Below, piece by piece: positions 62,405-64,000 of a stretch of 64,000 bases of DNA. The position numbers and the translations under genes are program-made. The stretch's first letter is position 1, and the number at the start of each line of letters is the position of its first letter. Origin of the DNA: CBDBKE01 sp965218055 (GTDB taxonomy: Bacteria > Acidobacteriota > Terriglobia > JAJPHL01 > JAPKYU01); the NCBI GenBank assembly GCA_965218055.1, contig CBDCKA010000001.1, positions 620,001-684,000 on the forward strand, read 5' to 3'. The notes beneath the pieces were generated by a model. The model was not told the DNA's origin. It saw nothing but the letters and a program-made list of their open reading frames with translations, and searched no databases.

Positions 62405-63368
62405 CGGTTTCTGGCTCCTTGGAAGTTGGTGAGAGCTTTTCGGCCGACTGTTCCGAGGATGGCGTCGCCGCCTGCTGCTCCAACCAGGCGCGAGCTATGC
62501 TCACTGCCATCTCGCGCACGCGGCCGATGACCGCCACCCGCTCGGTGACACTGATGGCCCCTCGCGAGTCCAGCAGGTTGAACAGGTGCGAGCACTTCAG
62601 CACCAGGTCGTAGGCAGCCAGTACGGGGAGGCGGCGCTTCTCGGTCAGCTCCTGTGCGCCCTCATGCTCATCGAGCAGCCGGCGGCATTCGTTCTCGTGC
62701 AGTTCGAACGCTTGCCAGAGCGAGCGAATGTCGGCCTTCTCGAAGCTGTAGACCGAGAACTGCAGCTCTTCGGTGCGACGCACGTCACCATAAGTGTAGA
62801 GCCGGCCACCCCGGACTGGCGCGTTCCAGGCGATGTCGTAAACGCTGTCCACGTCCTGCAGGAAGGCGGCGATGCGCTCCAGGCCGTAGGTCAACTCCAC
62901 CGGCACCGGCTCCAGGTCAAAGCCGCCACATTGCTGGAAGTAGGTGAACTGGGTGATTTCCAGGCCGTCCAGCATCACCTGCCAGCCGATTCCCCACGCC
63001 CCCAGGGTGGGCGCCTCCCAGTTGTCCTCTTCGAACTTGATGTCGTGCCGGCGCAGGTCAATCCCGATTCGCTCGAGGCTCTTCAGATACAGGTCCTGGA
63101 CATCGGGCGGAGCCGGCTTCAGGACGACCTGGAGCTGCCAGTGCTTGTAGAGCCGGTTGGGGTTGTCGCCGTAGCGCCCATCGGCCGGACGCCGGCTTGG
63201 CTGCACATAGGCCACCCGGTAGGGCTCCGCACCCAGCACTCGCAGGAAGGTCTCCGGGCACATCGTGCCGGCGCCCACCTCGACGTCGTAAGGCGTCTGG
63301 ATGACGCAACCTTGATCGCCCCAGAATTTCTGGAGCCGAAAGATCAGGTCCTGGAAACTCAAGCCCAT
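62394..63368 (-). CDS. glyQ: Glycine--tRNA ligase subunit alpha
   Basis: GlyQ is the catalytic subunit that activates glycine. The 324-residue protein begins SFQDLIFRLQKFWGDQGCVI. It has VGAGTMCPETFLRVLG, YVQPSRRPADGRYGDNPNRL and WGIGWQVMLDGLEITQFTYF then QQCGG, the class II core of this subunit. Its C-terminus is extended by about 30 residues. The ATG overlaps the recO stop, so translation is coupled to recO. Confidence 0.95.
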   Translation of the reverse strand: MGLSFQDLIFRLQKFWGDQGCVIQTPYDVEVGAGTMCPETFLRVLGAEPYRVAYVQPSRRPADGRYGDNPNRLYKHWQLQVVLKPAPPDVQDLYLKSLERIGIDLRRHDIKFEEDNWEAPTLGAWGIGWQVMLDGLEITQFTYFQQCGGFDLEPVPVELTYGLERIAAFLQDVDSVYDIAWNAPVRGGRLYTYGDVRRTEELQFSVYSFEKADIRSLWQAFELHENECRRLLDEHEGAQELTEKRRLPVLAAYDLVLKCSHLFNLLDSRGAISVTERVAVIGRVREMAVSIARAWLEQQAATPSSEQSAEKLSPTSKEPETVAD

Positions 63369-64000
63369 CAGTCTTCAATATTCTCTAGTGCCGCCCGGGT
63401 CGCCAGCTTGCGCTCGACGTGAGCTTCGATGCGCTGCTCAAGGAAGCGGCGCAGGTCGGCGGCCACGCCCTTGTGCCAGACACGGGGTGCCACCCGGTCC
63501 AGCGACACCCGCAGCATCTCTCCGGCCAGCTCCCGCGAGGCCGGTGACAGCTCCCGAGTCCCGCCGGGCCGGCAGGCGGCGCAGTAGAGGGCCGGCGAGT
63601 AAGCCTGGGAAAAGGCTTGCGCTCCCGGCTCCAGCGCTGCCCCGCAGCTGCTGCAACGTTCCAGGGAGGGCAGCAGTCCGGCCAGCCGCACCACCCAGAG
63701 GTCGTAGTAAGTCAACGCTGGCCAGATCTGTCCGCTGAGCCGGAGACTTTCCAGCGTCACCAACAGCAAGCGAAACAGCGCGTCGTTGGGCTCACGGTCC
63801 GGCAGCAGTTGCTCGCAAACTTCTGCCAGGTAGCTGCAGGCCACCCCGGCGGCGTAGTCCTTCTGGGTCTCAAAGTAGGACTGGATCAGCTCGCAGGAGT
63901 CAATGTTGACCAGCTCTCGCGTTTCCCGCTCGAAGTAGCAGAGACGGACGTGCGACAGCGGCTCAAGCCCAGCACCGAACGGGCTGCGAAGACGCCTCGA
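63368..64000 (-). CDS. recO: DNA repair protein RecO (5' end outside the window)
   Basis: RecO helps load RecA at gaps. The visible 210 residues lack the N-terminal OB-fold start but include its end (LSHVRLCYFERETREL). The helical domain has SYFETQKDYAAGVACSYLAE and LFRLLLVTLESLRL. The zinc finger has CSSC and YCAAC pairs (63540-63660 region). The C-terminus then runs into glyQ with an overlapping stop and start. The frame stays open to the right edge. Confidence 0.88.
   Translation of the reverse strand, partial: SRRLRSPFGAGLEPLSHVRLCYFERETRELVNIDSCELIQSYFETQKDYAAGVACSYLAEVCEQLLPDREPNDALFRLLLVTLESLRLSGQIWPALTYYDLWVVRLAGLLPSLERCSSCGAALEPGAQAFSQAYSPALYCAACRPGGTRELSPASRELAGEMLRVSLDRVAPRVWHKGVAADLRRFLEQRIEAHVERKLATRAALENIED

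Overview
This is a high-GC, gene-dense bacterial chromosome segment. It is mostly housekeeping genes, interrupted by insertion-sequence (IS) clutter at the left end and around 46-47 kb. The most likely source is an Acidobacteriota member. The reasons are the PD40/TolB-like protein typical of that phylum, an EF-P with a PGN-type tip loop, the NAD-type isocitrate dehydrogenase, and the general style of the genes. This is inference; no rRNA gene is present to confirm it.

Layout. 1-6652 is an IS-ridden region. A gene fusing a calcineurin-like phosphoesterase to a PD40 beta-propeller is split by a 1659-bp IS1380-family element (1166-2824). An IS3-family element (3498-4775) lies just upstream of it. 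A second, almost identical IS1380 copy (4994-6652) cuts a four-helix-bundle gene remnant. Two small membrane ORFs and an arsC-type reductase follow. 8.0-11.8 kb is an acyl-CoA synthetase / MBL hydrolase / isocitrate dehydrogenase run. 12.0-23.1 kb holds pilT, recX, alaS, purB (reverse), selB and mutS2. 23.1-27.6 kb holds a methyltransferase, a DUF4380-like secreted protein, a short-chain fatty acid transporter, a SixA-like phosphatase and a secreted unknown.

27.7-30.9 kb holds efp followed by a deoxyhypusine-synthase-like gene and a phosphodiesterase-superfamily gene that overlap each other. 30.9-35.0 kb is the reverse cluster sucC-sucD-ndk-xseA. 35.2-39.9 kb is aromatic and tryptophan biosynthesis (trpD forward; aroDE-trpE-trpG reverse). 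40.0-45.4 kb has a secreted unknown, the reverse cluster hfq-hflX-pgsA-amrA, and guaB. 45.4-48.0 kb is a small accessory patch in which DUF2971-like and DUF5677-like gene pieces flank an inactivated IS3 element. 48.0-51.2 kb has an NDH-2 dehydrogenase, a LysM-M15 peptidase and a secreted lysine-tailed protein. 51.2-57.5 kb has sodA, tal, pgl, kdsC and a GH2 glycosidase. 57.5-64.0 kb is the reverse cluster recO-glyQ-glyS-ppdK.

How the genes work together. tal and pgl serve the pentose-phosphate pathway, and kdsC next to them makes KDO for an outer membrane, so the cell is Gram-negative. icd, sucCD and ppdK serve central carbon metabolism. alaS, glyQS, selB, efp and hflX serve translation. recX, recO, mutS2 and xseA serve DNA maintenance.

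The points most worth a second look are: efp with Asn at position 34 next to a DHS-like gene; the phosphoesterase-propeller fusion that is restored in frame when the IS is removed; an hflX that has no canonical start codon; several promoters placed so close to the ATG that leaderless transcripts are predicted; and a duplicated signal-peptide remnant on the far side of the LysM-M15 gene. No CRISPR array, rRNA or tRNA gene was seen.
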